Below, one piece after another: positions 25,770 through 34,566 of a DNA stretch of 64,000 nucleotides; the first letter of the stretch is position 1, and each line of letters opens with the position of its first letter. The DNA lies in contig NZ_FNPX01000001.1 of assembly GCF_900107415.1 (NCBI RefSeq), positions 434,001 to 498,000 of the forward strand, written 5' to 3'. The translations under genes were made by a program, and so were the position numbers. A model generated the notes under the pieces. That model had not been told where the DNA came from and ran no database searches. It saw nothing but the letters and a program-made list of their open reading frames with translations. Origin of the DNA: Jannaschia faecimaris. GTDB taxonomy: Bacteria; Pseudomonadota; Alphaproteobacteria; Rhodobacterales; Rhodobacteraceae.

Positions 25770-26521
25770 GGCAGCCCACCCCCGAGCGGGTCCGCAAGTG
25801 CGGCGATCATCGCGGTCTTCCAGACTGACAGGATTAATGGAGCGGCAAGGAGAAGGAGCACCGCGCTCGCCCATGTGATCGCGGGCGCTCCGACCAAGGC
25901 CACCATCAGTTGCGGCATCGCCCGATTGATGACGCCCATCGCCGCGTTATAGATAAGCGCGGCAAGGGCGAACGGTGCGGCCAGGGCGAAGGCCAACGCA
26001 AAGGCTTCTGCCGCGCGCGAGACGCCCCATTCCACCATGTCGCGGCCAGGCGGAGGCAGGCCGAGAGGCAGGACATCATAGCTCCGAATTAGAAGATCTA
26101 CGATCATCAATGGCAGGCCGGAAGCCATGAGCAAGGCAAGACCGGCCAAATTCAGCAGGTTCCCCATGGCCGACGATGGCTCCGTACTGCCGAATAGCTG
26201 CGCCAGTGAAGTCAGTTGCGCGGCCATCATGCCCGCCATCGTCAGCGCGGAGACAAGAAACCGGAGCACTGCACCGAGCGCGAGGCCGATCGATGTCTCG
26301 ATGATGATCAACTCGCCACCGATTGTCAGAGGGACCGCAATCGACGGTGCCACAGCGACCGACAGGGCAAATGTCGTGACCAGTCGGATCCGCGACGGGA
26401 TCATCCTGTCCGACAGGCCGGGCAGGAGCAGCATCAGGCCGCCGACACGTAGCACCACAATGAAAAGCTGAGACAGGGCGGGCGCGATCGTACCGTGCAG
26501 GTCGAGCAGGCTCTGGATCAT
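25766..26521 (-). CDS. fliR: flagellar export gate protein FliR
   Basis: The 251-residue membrane protein has about six helices. It has the FliR features RVGGLMLLLPGLSDRMIPSRIRL and a final FALAALIYNAAMGVINRAMPQ. It is part of the export gate with FliP and FliQ. It overlaps flhA (four bases) and flhB (four bases), so the three genes are translationally coupled. Confidence 0.95.
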   Translation of the reverse strand: MIQSLLDLHGTIAPALSQLFIVVLRVGGLMLLLPGLSDRMIPSRIRLVTTFALSVAVAPSIAVPLTIGGELIIIETSIGLALGAVLRFLVSALTMAGMMAAQLTSLAQLFGSTEPSSAMGNLLNLAGLALLMASGLPLMIVDLLIRSYDVLPLGLPPPGRDMVEWGVSRAAEAFALAFALAAPFALAALIYNAAMGVINRAMPQLMVALVGAPAITWASAVLLLLAAPLILSVWKTAMIAALADPLGGGLP

Positions 26522-28578
26522 GCTGCGACTGATCCGAGGATTGCGGGCGTGTTCGTGGAACCAATCTCTTCGTATGCAATCACAGGATTGGGAAGGCCGC
26601 GCGCCGCCATGATTTCATGTACGAACCGGCGTCGCCGGGCAGACGTAACGATTGCAGGGTGGTTTCCCTGTTCTGCGGCTTTTCCGATACTCTCAGCGAG
26701 ACCGAGAGCAAGTTTTTGGAACATGTCCGGGGGGAGTGCGATTTCAGCCCGGCCGTTGCTACCGTCCAGCTGATGCTGCTGAAATGCGGCTTCCCATTCC
26801 GGCGAAAGCTGGATCAACGGCAAGCTGCCGTCAGGGCGTCGCAGTCCCGTCGTAATTTGCATCGCGAGCCGATGACGCACATGCTCGGACAGGTCTTCCG
26901 GGGAAAGCCCGGCTTCTCGCCTCTCGGCGATGGCCTCCAGGATTACGGGAAGGTTGCGCACGGAAACCCTTTCCGCCAGCAAAAGACGAAGTACGCGGAG
27001 CAGGAGTTCCATCGATATTTTGCTGGGCACCAGTTCTTCGAGCAGTCGGCGGTTCGCCACGGACTTTTCGGGGGAAGAAACCTTGGTGAAAGCCTCGAGG
27101 AGCTGTTGCAGCCCCTTGAGGCCCAGCAACCTGGGAAAGTTTGCTTTGATAATTTCCAGCAGATGCGTGGCCAGAACCTCACCAGGGGTGACGATGGTTT
27201 CACCGATCAGGTCGTCAGCTGCTGCGGCTGGGATCCAGCGCGCCGGTGCGCCGTAAACCGGCTCTTTGACATTGCGACCAGGGACCTGCTCTGGCGTACC
27301 AAACCCGGTAAGCATAAGAACATGGTCCCGTTCCAGCCGATCGCGTGCGGCTTCGACGCCATGGATTCGAATCACGTATGTTCCGGCGGGAAGTCCCTGG
27401 TCGTCGGTCAGGCGAATTTCCGGGAGAATGATCCCGAAGGATTCAGCAATGTGGTTTCGCAAGCCGACTATCCGGCTTTCTAATCCGTTCCCCGGATCTA
27501 GGGCCAAGTCGACAAGATCAAGCGCAAAGTCCACGCGAATCTCATCAAGCGCCAGTACATCACCGATCCCTCGTTCGGTCGGCTGCAGGGGCTCTTCCGG
27601 TTCTGATGCTTCTTGCGTTGCGGCCATGCTGCGCCACCGCATGAGTGCGGACCCGGCGAGAATGATCGCGCCTCCGGTAAATGGCAGAAACGGCAGACCG
27701 GGGACCAAGGCGAAGATCATCATGATGAAGGCGACCGTCGCCAAGGCCGCAGGGTGGCGACCTGTCTGGGCAAGAATGTCCTTGTCGATCGCGCCTTCGC
27801 CTCCACCGCGCGCCAGCAGGAGGCCCGACGCGATGGAAATTATCACCGCCGGAATTTGGGATACCAGGCCGTCGCCAACTGTAAGGATTGCGTAGGTTTC
27901 GATCGCTTCGCTGATGGGCATCCCGTGCGCGACCATACCTGCAGTAAGACCCACCACCAGGTTCAGTATTGTGATTAGCAAGCCTGCGACCGCGTCTCCC
28001 TTGACGAACTTCGATGCCCCGTCGAGTGACCCGAAGAACGTCGTTTCGGCAAGTTCCGTTTCGCGCCGACGTTTTGCCTCGGTGTGGTCGATCGCCCCAG
28101 CGGACATGTCGCTGTCAATCGCCAGTTGCTTGCCTGGCATGCCGTCGAGCGCAAAGCGTGCCCCGACTTCTGCCATGCGGGTCGCACCTTTGGTGATCAC
28201 CATGAAATTCACTATCAATAGAACGCCGAAGACCACCAGACCGAGGGCGACGCTGCCGCTCATGACGAAGGACGCGAATCCCTCAATCACCGCCCCCGCA
28301 GCGTCTGTGCCGGTGTGCCCTTCACCAATTATCAATTTCGTTGATGAGACATTCAGCGACAGGCGCAGCATAAGGGACGCCAGAAGGATTGTTGGAAAGG
28401 CCGAGAAGTCCAAGGGACGTTCGATGAAGAGAGTGGTTGTGAAGATTAGGATCGCGATGGCGAAACTGGCAGACAATCCGACGTCCAGTACCCAGGATGG
28501 CATGGGAAGAATCATCATCAAGATAACGGCCATCAAGGCCAAGGCCATCATTACTGTCGGTTGGAAGACGGCTTTCAT
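26518..28578 (-). CDS. flhA: flagellar export gate protein FlhA
   Basis: This protein has 686 residues. The N-terminal membrane half has about eight helices. The FHIPEP-family signature region GARFALDGMPGKQLAIDSDM lies at about 141-160. The cytoplasmic half (about 350-686) is the docking platform for export substrates. A CtrA-type site lies just upstream (28633-28647). The gene starts the leftward operon flhA-fliR-flhB plus the small coiled-coil gene. Confidence 0.97.
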   Translation of the reverse strand: MKAVFQPTVMMALALMAVILMMILPMPSWVLDVGLSASFAIAILIFTTTLFIERPLDFSAFPTILLASLMLRLSLNVSSTKLIIGEGHTGTDAAGAVIEGFASFVMSGSVALGLVVFGVLLIVNFMVITKGATRMAEVGARFALDGMPGKQLAIDSDMSAGAIDHTEAKRRRETELAETTFFGSLDGASKFVKGDAVAGLLITILNLVVGLTAGMVAHGMPISEAIETYAILTVGDGLVSQIPAVIISIASGLLLARGGGEGAIDKDILAQTGRHPAALATVAFIMMIFALVPGLPFLPFTGGAIILAGSALMRWRSMAATQEASEPEEPLQPTERGIGDVLALDEIRVDFALDLVDLALDPGNGLESRIVGLRNHIAESFGIILPEIRLTDDQGLPAGTYVIRIHGVEAARDRLERDHVLMLTGFGTPEQVPGRNVKEPVYGAPARWIPAAAADDLIGETIVTPGEVLATHLLEIIKANFPRLLGLKGLQQLLEAFTKVSSPEKSVANRRLLEELVPSKISMELLLRVLRLLLAERVSVRNLPVILEAIAERREAGLSPEDLSEHVRHRLAMQITTGLRRPDGSLPLIQLSPEWEAAFQQHQLDGSNGRAEIALPPDMFQKLALGLAESIGKAAEQGNHPAIVTSARRRRFVHEIMAARGLPNPVIAYEEIGSTNTPAILGSVAA

Positions 28579-28632
28579 GGGGCGGAGTCCATTGACGGAT
28601 GCGGCTTAGGCTATGGGTGTATGCGCCTTTGG

Positions 28633-28647
28633 TTAACCGCCCGTTAC
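28633..28647 (-). promoter_or_regulatory. near-consensus CtrA site upstream of flhA
   Basis: Read on the minus strand the site is GTAA-N7-TTAAC, one mismatch from TTAA-N7-TTAAC. It lies 55-69 bases before the flhA start and overlaps the last codon of the preceding gene. It could drive flhA separately from the motA operon. Confidence 0.45.
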
Positions 28648-30437
28648 GGTCCCTGGATAAGGTGCCTTGCAAGCGCCCCGATTTCTCGGCTTTGGCGGAG
28701 AACCTGATCTGCGATCGCCAAGTCAGTATCCAGAGTAATGGATTGGTTCCGTTTCAGAATGACATCGGCAATCTCGTTGCGTGCGGACCAGCTTTCAGGC
28801 GGAGCGTCTGCCAATGCGCTCAGGTCCCTAGTAAGCCAAGGATCGACGTCGGTCAGACGTGTGGGAACTTGAAACGGAAGGTGCCCACTCGGTGCATCCG
28901 CAAAGCGTCTGGCGGTATCTGGAAGGCCCAGCTCAAGGAAGAAATCTCGGCCGCGCAAGCGATTGGGGTCATCTGGCGACAGCAGGGGCTCGAGACGGAC
29001 CATAAAATCGGCTGCGTCCTCAGGTGACAGATGGGCTGATAGCAGATCGAGAAGGGTTTGGGCTGAAACCTGATTGTCAGTAACCATTTCTATAGCCATG
29101 GCAGGCTGGCGCGCAATGACCAGCGACTCTGCCAACACGAGATCGAGTGCATCAAGCATTGGTCCATTCGGAACTGATGGTCGGATTGCCCTAGCGTTTT
29201 CCAGATGCAATTCATCCAACGGTTGGCTGGAAATGTTAGCGGATTCAAGGAGGTCAATGGCGGCGAGTACGGCGGCGGCACTAGTTCCCGCCGCAGCCTC
29301 GGACAATTTTGGTTCGGACATGGGGGTATTCGCGGTGGGAGTGATTCCGATGAGTAAATCTGCTTGGTTCAGCAGAGTGAGAGACGAACTCAGCCGGTTT
29401 CCAAATTCGCGGCGGCGCCCCTCTGGAATCCCGTCGAGAAAGCGCGCAAGTTCCGCTTCGTTTGCGCGCGCCCAAACGTCGGCTTCGACCCCGATGAGGA
29501 GGGCTACGACAGCGGCACCGGGCCCGCAACCCGGGTCAATACTTGAATACTCCGGTAACGAGCTGCCATCCAAAGCCGCCGCGACAATACGTATCACCTC
29601 CTGATCGTTGGCGGAACTTTCGATTGAACGTTTGGCTTCTGCCCCCCAACCGAGACGTAGATAGACCAATGCCAGATCGTGCACTGCGTTTTCGTCTAGC
29701 TCGTCCTGGCCCGTGAGTAATGAAGCGTGCGCTGCGGTCAGATCATCGAGCGCTTCCCCCAAATCGGAAGTCAGGACCATTCGCGCCAGCGCATCGACTT
29801 CGCAATTCGATGCCTGATGAATTGCCCTTTCTGAAAGCATCTCATCAAGAACCAATGGAACATGGCCCGTTGGATGCTTAAGAATTTGGTTCGAAGTGAT
29901 CTGCGCCACTGAAGAACTTTCTATTTCTCCATCGATTAGAGAGCTTTGGTTTCCTCTCGATTCGACAAGAGACGCAAGTAAAGGTGCTTGAAGTTCGAAG
30001 GACGGCATGCGCAGCGGCAGAAATTTGAACGGCAATTCCGTTGCATGTGCATTACTATTCGATGAAAATTCCGACAATGGATCATTAATATCTATTACGA
30101 TATGATTGCTCGGAATTTGTGTTATGTTTACCGGACAGGCGCATCCAAGAACCAAAGAGAGCGTACCATTCTCAAAGGTAGCGCTACGTAGGCGGTCGCG
30201 TGGGATCAATTTAAAAACTTGGCTTAAATCCAAACTGGGCATGTCTCTTGAAAATTTGATGTGCGTCACACCATTCAATTCCAAAACTGCCCAAGTGCGA
30301 TCGGGGCTATCTGGAAATACTAATCTGCTGAAATTCGGGTGTTCGCCAGATTGCACTTCTACTTGCTGCGCGATGGCACCATCAGAAAGAAGCGCGACCA
30401 AAATCAAAGCGAATAGCGTTTTGGAGTGCCAAATCAT
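28644..30437 (-). CDS. secreted 597-residue protein of unknown role in the motA operon
   Basis: The protein has a Sec signal peptide (about 1-23, ALLSDGAIA-QQ). An N-terminal beta-rich segment (about 24-120) starts VQSGEHPNFSRLVFPDSPDR and ends NHIVIDINDP, a pattern like AMIN-type domains. The rest (about 200-597) is alpha-helical and looks like divergent tetratricopeptide-type repeats (for example ENAVHDLALVYLRLGWGAEAKRS). Two cysteines (CACP) sit in the N-terminal segment. It overlaps motA by four bases and is probably periplasmic. I recall similar uncharacterised proteins in Rhodobacteraceae flagellar clusters but cannot name a function. Base composition is clearly lower in GC than its neighbours. 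Confidence 0.85.
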   Translation of the reverse strand: MIWHSKTLFALILVALLSDGAIAQQVEVQSGEHPNFSRLVFPDSPDRTWAVLELNGVTHIKFSRDMPSLDLSQVFKLIPRDRLRSATFENGTLSLVLGCACPVNITQIPSNHIVIDINDPLSEFSSNSNAHATELPFKFLPLRMPSFELQAPLLASLVESRGNQSSLIDGEIESSSVAQITSNQILKHPTGHVPLVLDEMLSERAIHQASNCEVDALARMVLTSDLGEALDDLTAAHASLLTGQDELDENAVHDLALVYLRLGWGAEAKRSIESSANDQEVIRIVAAALDGSSLPEYSSIDPGCGPGAAVVALLIGVEADVWARANEAELARFLDGIPEGRRREFGNRLSSSLTLLNQADLLIGITPTANTPMSEPKLSEAAAGTSAAAVLAAIDLLESANISSQPLDELHLENARAIRPSVPNGPMLDALDLVLAESLVIARQPAMAIEMVTDNQVSAQTLLDLLSAHLSPEDAADFMVRLEPLLSPDDPNRLRGRDFFLELGLPDTARRFADAPSGHLPFQVPTRLTDVDPWLTRDLSALADAPPESWSARNEIADVILKRNQSITLDTDLAIADQVLRQSREIGALARHLIQGP

Positions 30438-31297
30438 GCAGCTTTCCGTATTTTCAGAGCCTTTTCAAGGTCAGAGTAACTGGGCCGGATGTCTGACGGT
30501 GTTGACTGGCGCCCCACTTCAATACAAATATTTGTCGGATGATTTTGAAGGTTCGCCACGAGCACGTCCTGGATCAGTCCATAGAAATTTGAATCCTGTT
30601 CGCAAACAGCCTTGAGGCGCATAGCAAAAGGACCGACTATGCCATACGAGAGAAATACCCCTAGAAATGTTCCAACCAATGCACCGCCGATCAGTTTTCC
30701 TAGGATTTCGGGCGGCTGATCTATAGAGGCCATTGTCTTGATAACACCCAGAACAGCTGCAACAATCCCGAGGGCCGGAAGGGCGTCGGCCATGGATTGC
30801 AGTGCGCGGCTTGAATGCATGGAATGGTGAAGGTTTTCGTCAAGGCGGTTCCCGAGAACATCTTGCACCTGATTGGGGTCGTCGTAATTCATAGATACTG
30901 CGCGCAATGTATCGCAGATCATCGCAACCGCTTCCCTGTCAAGCAAGATTTTTGAGTAACTAGTGAAAATCGCCGAGTCCATTGGATTCTCGATATGCTC
31001 TTCCAGGGCAACGGCATTCTGCCGGCCAAGACGGATCAATTCGAATAGCAGGCAGAGCAGATCTCGGTAGTCGTCTGGCTTCCAGTGAGCCCCATTGAAA
31101 ACTTTCTTGATGTCTTTGATCGTCCGCTTTACCTCGGACATGCTGTTGCTGACGAGAAATATCCCTGAAGCGGCTCCGCCAATCATCATCATTTCGAACG
31201 GAAGCGACTTAAGGATAATTCCCATTTTTCCGCCAGCCATAAGGTAGCCTCCGAAAATCATGATAAAAATACAGGCGAGTCCAGCGATACTAACCAT
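30434..31297 (-). CDS. motA: flagellar motor stator protein MotA
   Basis: The 287-residue stator subunit has four membrane helices, pairs at about 1-50 and 165-220. It has the conserved region MNYDDPNQVQDVL and ADALPALGIVAAVLGVIKTM. The cytoplasmic loop between helices 2 and 3 bears charged residues that contact FliG. The partner MotB is not in this window. It overlaps the 597-residue protein gene and follows the MotE-like gene by three bases. Confidence 0.95.
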   Translation of the reverse strand: MVSIAGLACIFIMIFGGYLMAGGKMGIILKSLPFEMMMIGGAASGIFLVSNSMSEVKRTIKDIKKVFNGAHWKPDDYRDLLCLLFELIRLGRQNAVALEEHIENPMDSAIFTSYSKILLDREAVAMICDTLRAVSMNYDDPNQVQDVLGNRLDENLHHSMHSSRALQSMADALPALGIVAAVLGVIKTMASIDQPPEILGKLIGGALVGTFLGVFLSYGIVGPFAMRLKAVCEQDSNFYGLIQDVLVANLQNHPTNICIEVGRQSTPSDIRPSYSDLEKALKIRKAA

Positions 31298-31300
31298 GAT

Positions 31301-31876
31301 CTACTCCGTCGCTGCGTTTGCATTTCGCCCGGCGATGATCACGCTGAAGGCGTAGGCCTTCCCGGGGCTGAGATTCGAAAAGAGTGCTGAGGCCGAATCA
31401 GCATTCATACGCGCGAGAAATCCAGCGGCGAATTCAGGTGCCATAGCTTCGAATAAAATAGCCGCCTCTTTTGGCTTCATACCTTCGTACACGCGAACTA
31501 ATTGGTCGATATCTGTATTAGATGCTGTACTGGAGAATTCCATTCTTGCGACCAGTCTGTTTTCCGCCTCCACCAGATCATCAAGAGCGGCTTCGATTTC
31601 CTGCCTTGCGATGAGTATGTCCTGCTCGCGCAGCGCAACGGCCATTTCCCGTTCGTTCAGCAATGTTGCCTGTCGCTTGATATCACGAAGCAGCGCCGCA
31701 ACTTCGTTGCTCTCGGTCTGGGATATCCGGGCGGTCGGAGCGGATGCCAGCGTCGGTTCAATGTCCGGACGAACTGACAGGCTGGCCGAAACGATCCGGG
31801 TGAGGCCGGACAGGATTAGCAGTGTCACGACTACCGTGACGGTCAATCGCCTCATGCCTCGTGTCCACTGAATCAT
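31301..31876 (-). CDS. MotE-like / MgtE-N domain flagellar protein
   Basis: This 191-residue protein has one N-terminal membrane helix (about 12-30), a long helical, probably coiled-coil region (about 55-115) and a C-terminal MgtE-N-like domain (about 125-182). That domain has YEGMKPKEAAILFEAMAPEFAAGFLARM and LSPGKAYAFSVI, the MotE pattern. MotE is a periplasmic chaperone or linker for motor proteins in rhizobia; here the name is by resemblance. Position before motA and after a coiled-coil gene supports a motor role. The start could also be Met 8. Confidence 0.8.
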   Translation of the reverse strand: MIQWTRGMRRLTVTVVVTLLILSGLTRIVSASLSVRPDIEPTLASAPTARISQTESNEVAALLRDIKRQATLLNEREMAVALREQDILIARQEIEAALDDLVEAENRLVARMEFSSTASNTDIDQLVRVYEGMKPKEAAILFEAMAPEFAAGFLARMNADSASALFSNLSPGKAYAFSVIIAGRNANAATE

Positions 31877-32274
31877 CGATATGCCCCCGGGCTGGCATCG
31901 ACTTGACGCGACGCCTTGAAACTCGGAAGGACATCGGCGCGCTCGGGGATTGGATTGTCCAGCACCCTGTCTGCAGCTTCGTCTTCCAGGTCCTCCAAGC
32001 TGGCCAGAAGCATCTCCATTCGACCGATTCTATCATCGGCTTGCGCGTTGGCGGCCTTCAGCAACGCACTTCGGTCGTCTGTCTGTTCCGTTGCTGCGGT
32101 GATTGATTCCTTCAGATCATCGACCTGAAGCGTCAGTGTTGCGATCGATCCGCCGTGGCCCGCATCCAAATCGTTGAATGCCCGCAGGCGCCTCGCCAGC
32201 GTGCGGCACCAGAGGGCCATGCCGCAGGTCGCAGCCAGCAATAGGACATCGGATATAAAGCCAAGTGTTTGCAT
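31873..32274 (-). CDS. membrane-anchored coiled-coil protein in the motA operon
   Basis: The 133-residue protein has a single N-terminal membrane helix (about 5-27, then CRTLARRLRAF). A long, acidic, heptad-like cytoplasmic or periplasmic stretch (about 40-112) follows, with little other sequence signature. It lies between fliL and the MotE-like gene and overlaps the latter by four bases, so it belongs to the motor operon. Similar short membrane-anchored coiled coils occur at this place in alphaproteobacterial clusters. No function can be given. Confidence 0.75.
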   Translation of the reverse strand: MQTLGFISDVLLLAATCGMALWCRTLARRLRAFNDLDAGHGGSIATLTLQVDDLKESITAATEQTDDRSALLKAANAQADDRIGRMEMLLASLEDLEDEAADRVLDNPIPERADVLPSFKASRQVDASPGAYR

Positions 32275-32275
32275 G

Positions 32276-32770
32276 TCAGGTAATCACAAAGTCGATGATG
32301 AGAAGGTCGCGGACCGAGTCCCTCCCGGCTAAGAGTTGCACCCGCCGCAGAAGTTGCGCCCGCAGGTCGAGGAGTGCCGTAGGGTCTTCCAGCTTCTGTA
32401 CCGAGACTGCTCGGAGATACGTGGAGAAAATGTCCAGGATACGCGGTTGCAGGGCAGCCACATCGCGGTGCCCTTCCTCTAGCTGGAGAAATGCCCGGAA
32501 GCGCATTTGACGGATCGACCCCGCATCGCCGACCGAAATCATCATCGGATCCAGTTCCAGAAATATTGGAACCTTCTCTGGATTTGAGTGAGAGCCGTTG
32601 GCGGCATTCATGATTCGACCGGATTCACCCAGCACACCGGAGTAAGAGGCGTAGAAACCGGCCGTTGCCAAAAAGAGCGCAGAGAGGGTCGTGAAGCTCC
32701 AGCCCAGTATCCCAAGACCCTTCTTGGGTGTCGTGTCGTTTGCGGAGGCGGATTCGTCAGTATCGGCCAT
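32276..32770 (-). CDS. fliL: flagellar basal body-associated protein FliL
   Basis: The 164-residue protein has a cytoplasmic N-terminal tail, one membrane helix (about 20-43) and a periplasmic domain. That domain has the FliL features FLELDPMMISVGD, MRFRAFLQLEEGHRDVAALQPRILD and a C-terminal RDLLIIDFVIT. FliL supports stator function at the motor. It is the first gene of the leftward operon fliL, coiled-coil gene, motE-like, motA, 597-residue gene, and is divergent from fliF. Confidence 0.9.
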   Translation of the reverse strand: MADTDESASANDTTPKKGLGILGWSFTTLSALFLATAGFYASYSGVLGESGRIMNAANGSHSNPEKVPIFLELDPMMISVGDAGSIRQMRFRAFLQLEEGHRDVAALQPRILDIFSTYLRAVSVQKLEDPTALLDLRAQLLRRVQLLAGRDSVRDLLIIDFVIT

Positions 32771-32814
32771 CGGATAATCCTCATGTTGTCGAGAACAGTC
32801 CTAACTGACCTGAG

Positions 32815-32829
32815 CTAACTGAATGTTAA
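32815..32829. promoter_or_regulatory. near-consensus CtrA site between fliL and fliF
   Basis: CTAA (32815-32818), seven bases, TTAA (32826-32829). This is one mismatch from TTAA-N7-TTAA. It lies in the 122-base divergent region, 64 bases before fliF and 45 bases from fliL, and could control both directions. Confidence 0.5.
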
Positions 32830-32892
32830 TGCAATTGAGGAATCCTGGGCCCTGTACCCAGAACGGGTATCTGGCATCCAGGAGGATCGCGT

Positions 32893-34566
32893 ATGGAGAA
32901 CCTGACAACGGCTTGGCAAGGACAGGACAAGCGTCGACTTGCCATTCTTGCTGGCGCTACGCTTCTCGCCTTTCTCGCCGTCTTTTTCCTGACGCGTATG
33001 GCGACAGCCCCGCGGATGGAGCTCTTGTTCGCGCGGCTCGAATCGGCAACTGCCTCCGAGGTCGTGTCCAGCTTGGATGCGCGCGGCGTGGCCTACGACA
33101 TCCGGGGTGACTCGATCTATGTCGATGGCGCGACGCGCGATGCCCTGCGTATGCAACTGGCGGGCGAGGGCCTGCCCCGTATGGATGGTGCAGGGTACGA
33201 AGTTCTGGACGGTCTGAGCGGGTTTGGCACGACGTCGCAAATGTTCGATGCTGCCTATTGGCGAGCCCGAGAGGGGGAGTTGACGCGCACGATACTCGCC
33301 TCGCCTGGGGTCAAGCTTGCCAGGGTGCATCTGGCGACCGCCGAGTCGTCGCCCTTCGCGCGCGACCGGTCGGCCACGGCGTCAGTCACCGTACAGATGA
33401 CATCGGGAGCCGTGGGATCATCACTCGCCCGAGCGGTGCAATCCCTTATCGCCGGTGCCGTTCGCAACTTGGTCCCCGAGGACGTCACCGTGATCGACGC
33501 AAATAGCGGGCGCGTGGTGGGAGGAGGAGCCCAAGACACCAAGGAGGAAGCGCGCGTGACTCGCGTTGCCGAGATGCGTGCAGCCGTGGAGAACCTGCTG
33601 GCGGCACGCGTCGGGGCAGACCGGTTCGTGGTCGAACTCGCGGTTGAAACCCGAAAGGATATGGAGCGCATCACGGAGCGTGTGCTCGACCCCGACAGTC
33701 GTGTGGTTCTCAGCACCGACACCGAAGAGCGAAGCGCATCGGACAGGGGCGGGTCCGGGGCCGGGGTAACGGTCGCCAGCAACCTCCCGGAGGGCGATGC
33801 CGCCTTTGGCGGAGACGGTACGGAAAGCAACAATGCCGAAACGCGGGAGCGGGTGAACTACGATTTCTCGGCCACCGAGCGTCAGATTGAACGGGGTCCC
33901 GGAGCGATCGAGCGGGTGACCGTCGCCGTCATGGTCGACGGCCAGCGGACCACCGCAGAGGACGGCACGACAGAGTGGGTCCCCCGCGATGCTGCCGAAC
34001 TTGAAACGATTCGCGAACTTGTTCAGGCCGCTGTCGGCTACCGCGAGGAGCGGGGTGACGACGTCACGGTCAGAAGCATGCAATTTGAGATACCCAACGG
34101 CCCCGGTCCCGCACCGGGCTTGTCGCTGCCTTTTGTAACCGGAGGCCAAGTTACCCAAATGGTGACGGCGGGGATGCTGGCGGCTATAGTTTTGGGTCTT
34201 TTGGCATTTGTCGTCCGTCCTGTTCTCAACAGCGTAATGACGCCACAGCTGCCATCTCCGGGAAATGACGACCTGAACCGCGCGCCACCCAGTGGCGAAG
34301 TGAATGCGCTGACTGCCCCGCAGGAGCTGCCTTCGCCGGGGGCAGTGACATCTGATGGGCTACCTGCCCCTTCTGCGGGTCAGAGTCATAGCTTGCCGGA
34401 TCTGTCCGATCTTGGAAACCTTTCAGTCTTCAACGCCTTGGATGACGTAGAGGATGAGCCTCAGGACCCCGTTGATCGGCTCCGCAAGCTGATTTCTGAC
34501 CGTCGAGAGGAGACTGTCGAAGTCCTGCGTGGATGGATGGACGAAGCGACATCGGAGCAGCCGTAA
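32893..34566 (+). CDS. fliF: flagellar MS-ring protein FliF
   Basis: This 557-residue MS-ring protein has a first membrane helix at about 18-36, the secretin-like periplasmic part (ARLESATASEVVSSLDARGV, then LAGEGLPRMDGAGYEVLDGL) and a second helix at about 420-440. The C-terminal tail is 487-557. It ends with DPVDRLRKLISDRREETVEV, the conserved region known to bind the FliG N-terminal domain. That binding segment is intact although no fliG follows. The ATG is preceded by AGGAGG. It begins the rightward operon fliF-fliH-fliN-fliP plus the 210-residue gene. Confidence 0.96.
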   Translation: MENLTTAWQGQDKRRLAILAGATLLAFLAVFFLTRMATAPRMELLFARLESATASEVVSSLDARGVAYDIRGDSIYVDGATRDALRMQLAGEGLPRMDGAGYEVLDGLSGFGTTSQMFDAAYWRAREGELTRTILASPGVKLARVHLATAESSPFARDRSATASVTVQMTSGAVGSSLARAVQSLIAGAVRNLVPEDVTVIDANSGRVVGGGAQDTKEEARVTRVAEMRAAVENLLAARVGADRFVVELAVETRKDMERITERVLDPDSRVVLSTDTEERSASDRGGSGAGVTVASNLPEGDAAFGGDGTESNNAETRERVNYDFSATERQIERGPGAIERVTVAVMVDGQRTTAEDGTTEWVPRDAAELETIRELVQAAVGYREERGDDVTVRSMQFEIPNGPGPAPGLSLPFVTGGQVTQMVTAGMLAAIVLGLLAFVVRPVLNSVMTPQLPSPGNDDLNRAPPSGEVNALTAPQELPSPGAVTSDGLPAPSAGQSHSLPDLSDLGNLSVFNALDDVEDEPQDPVDRLRKLISDRREETVEVLRGWMDEATSEQP

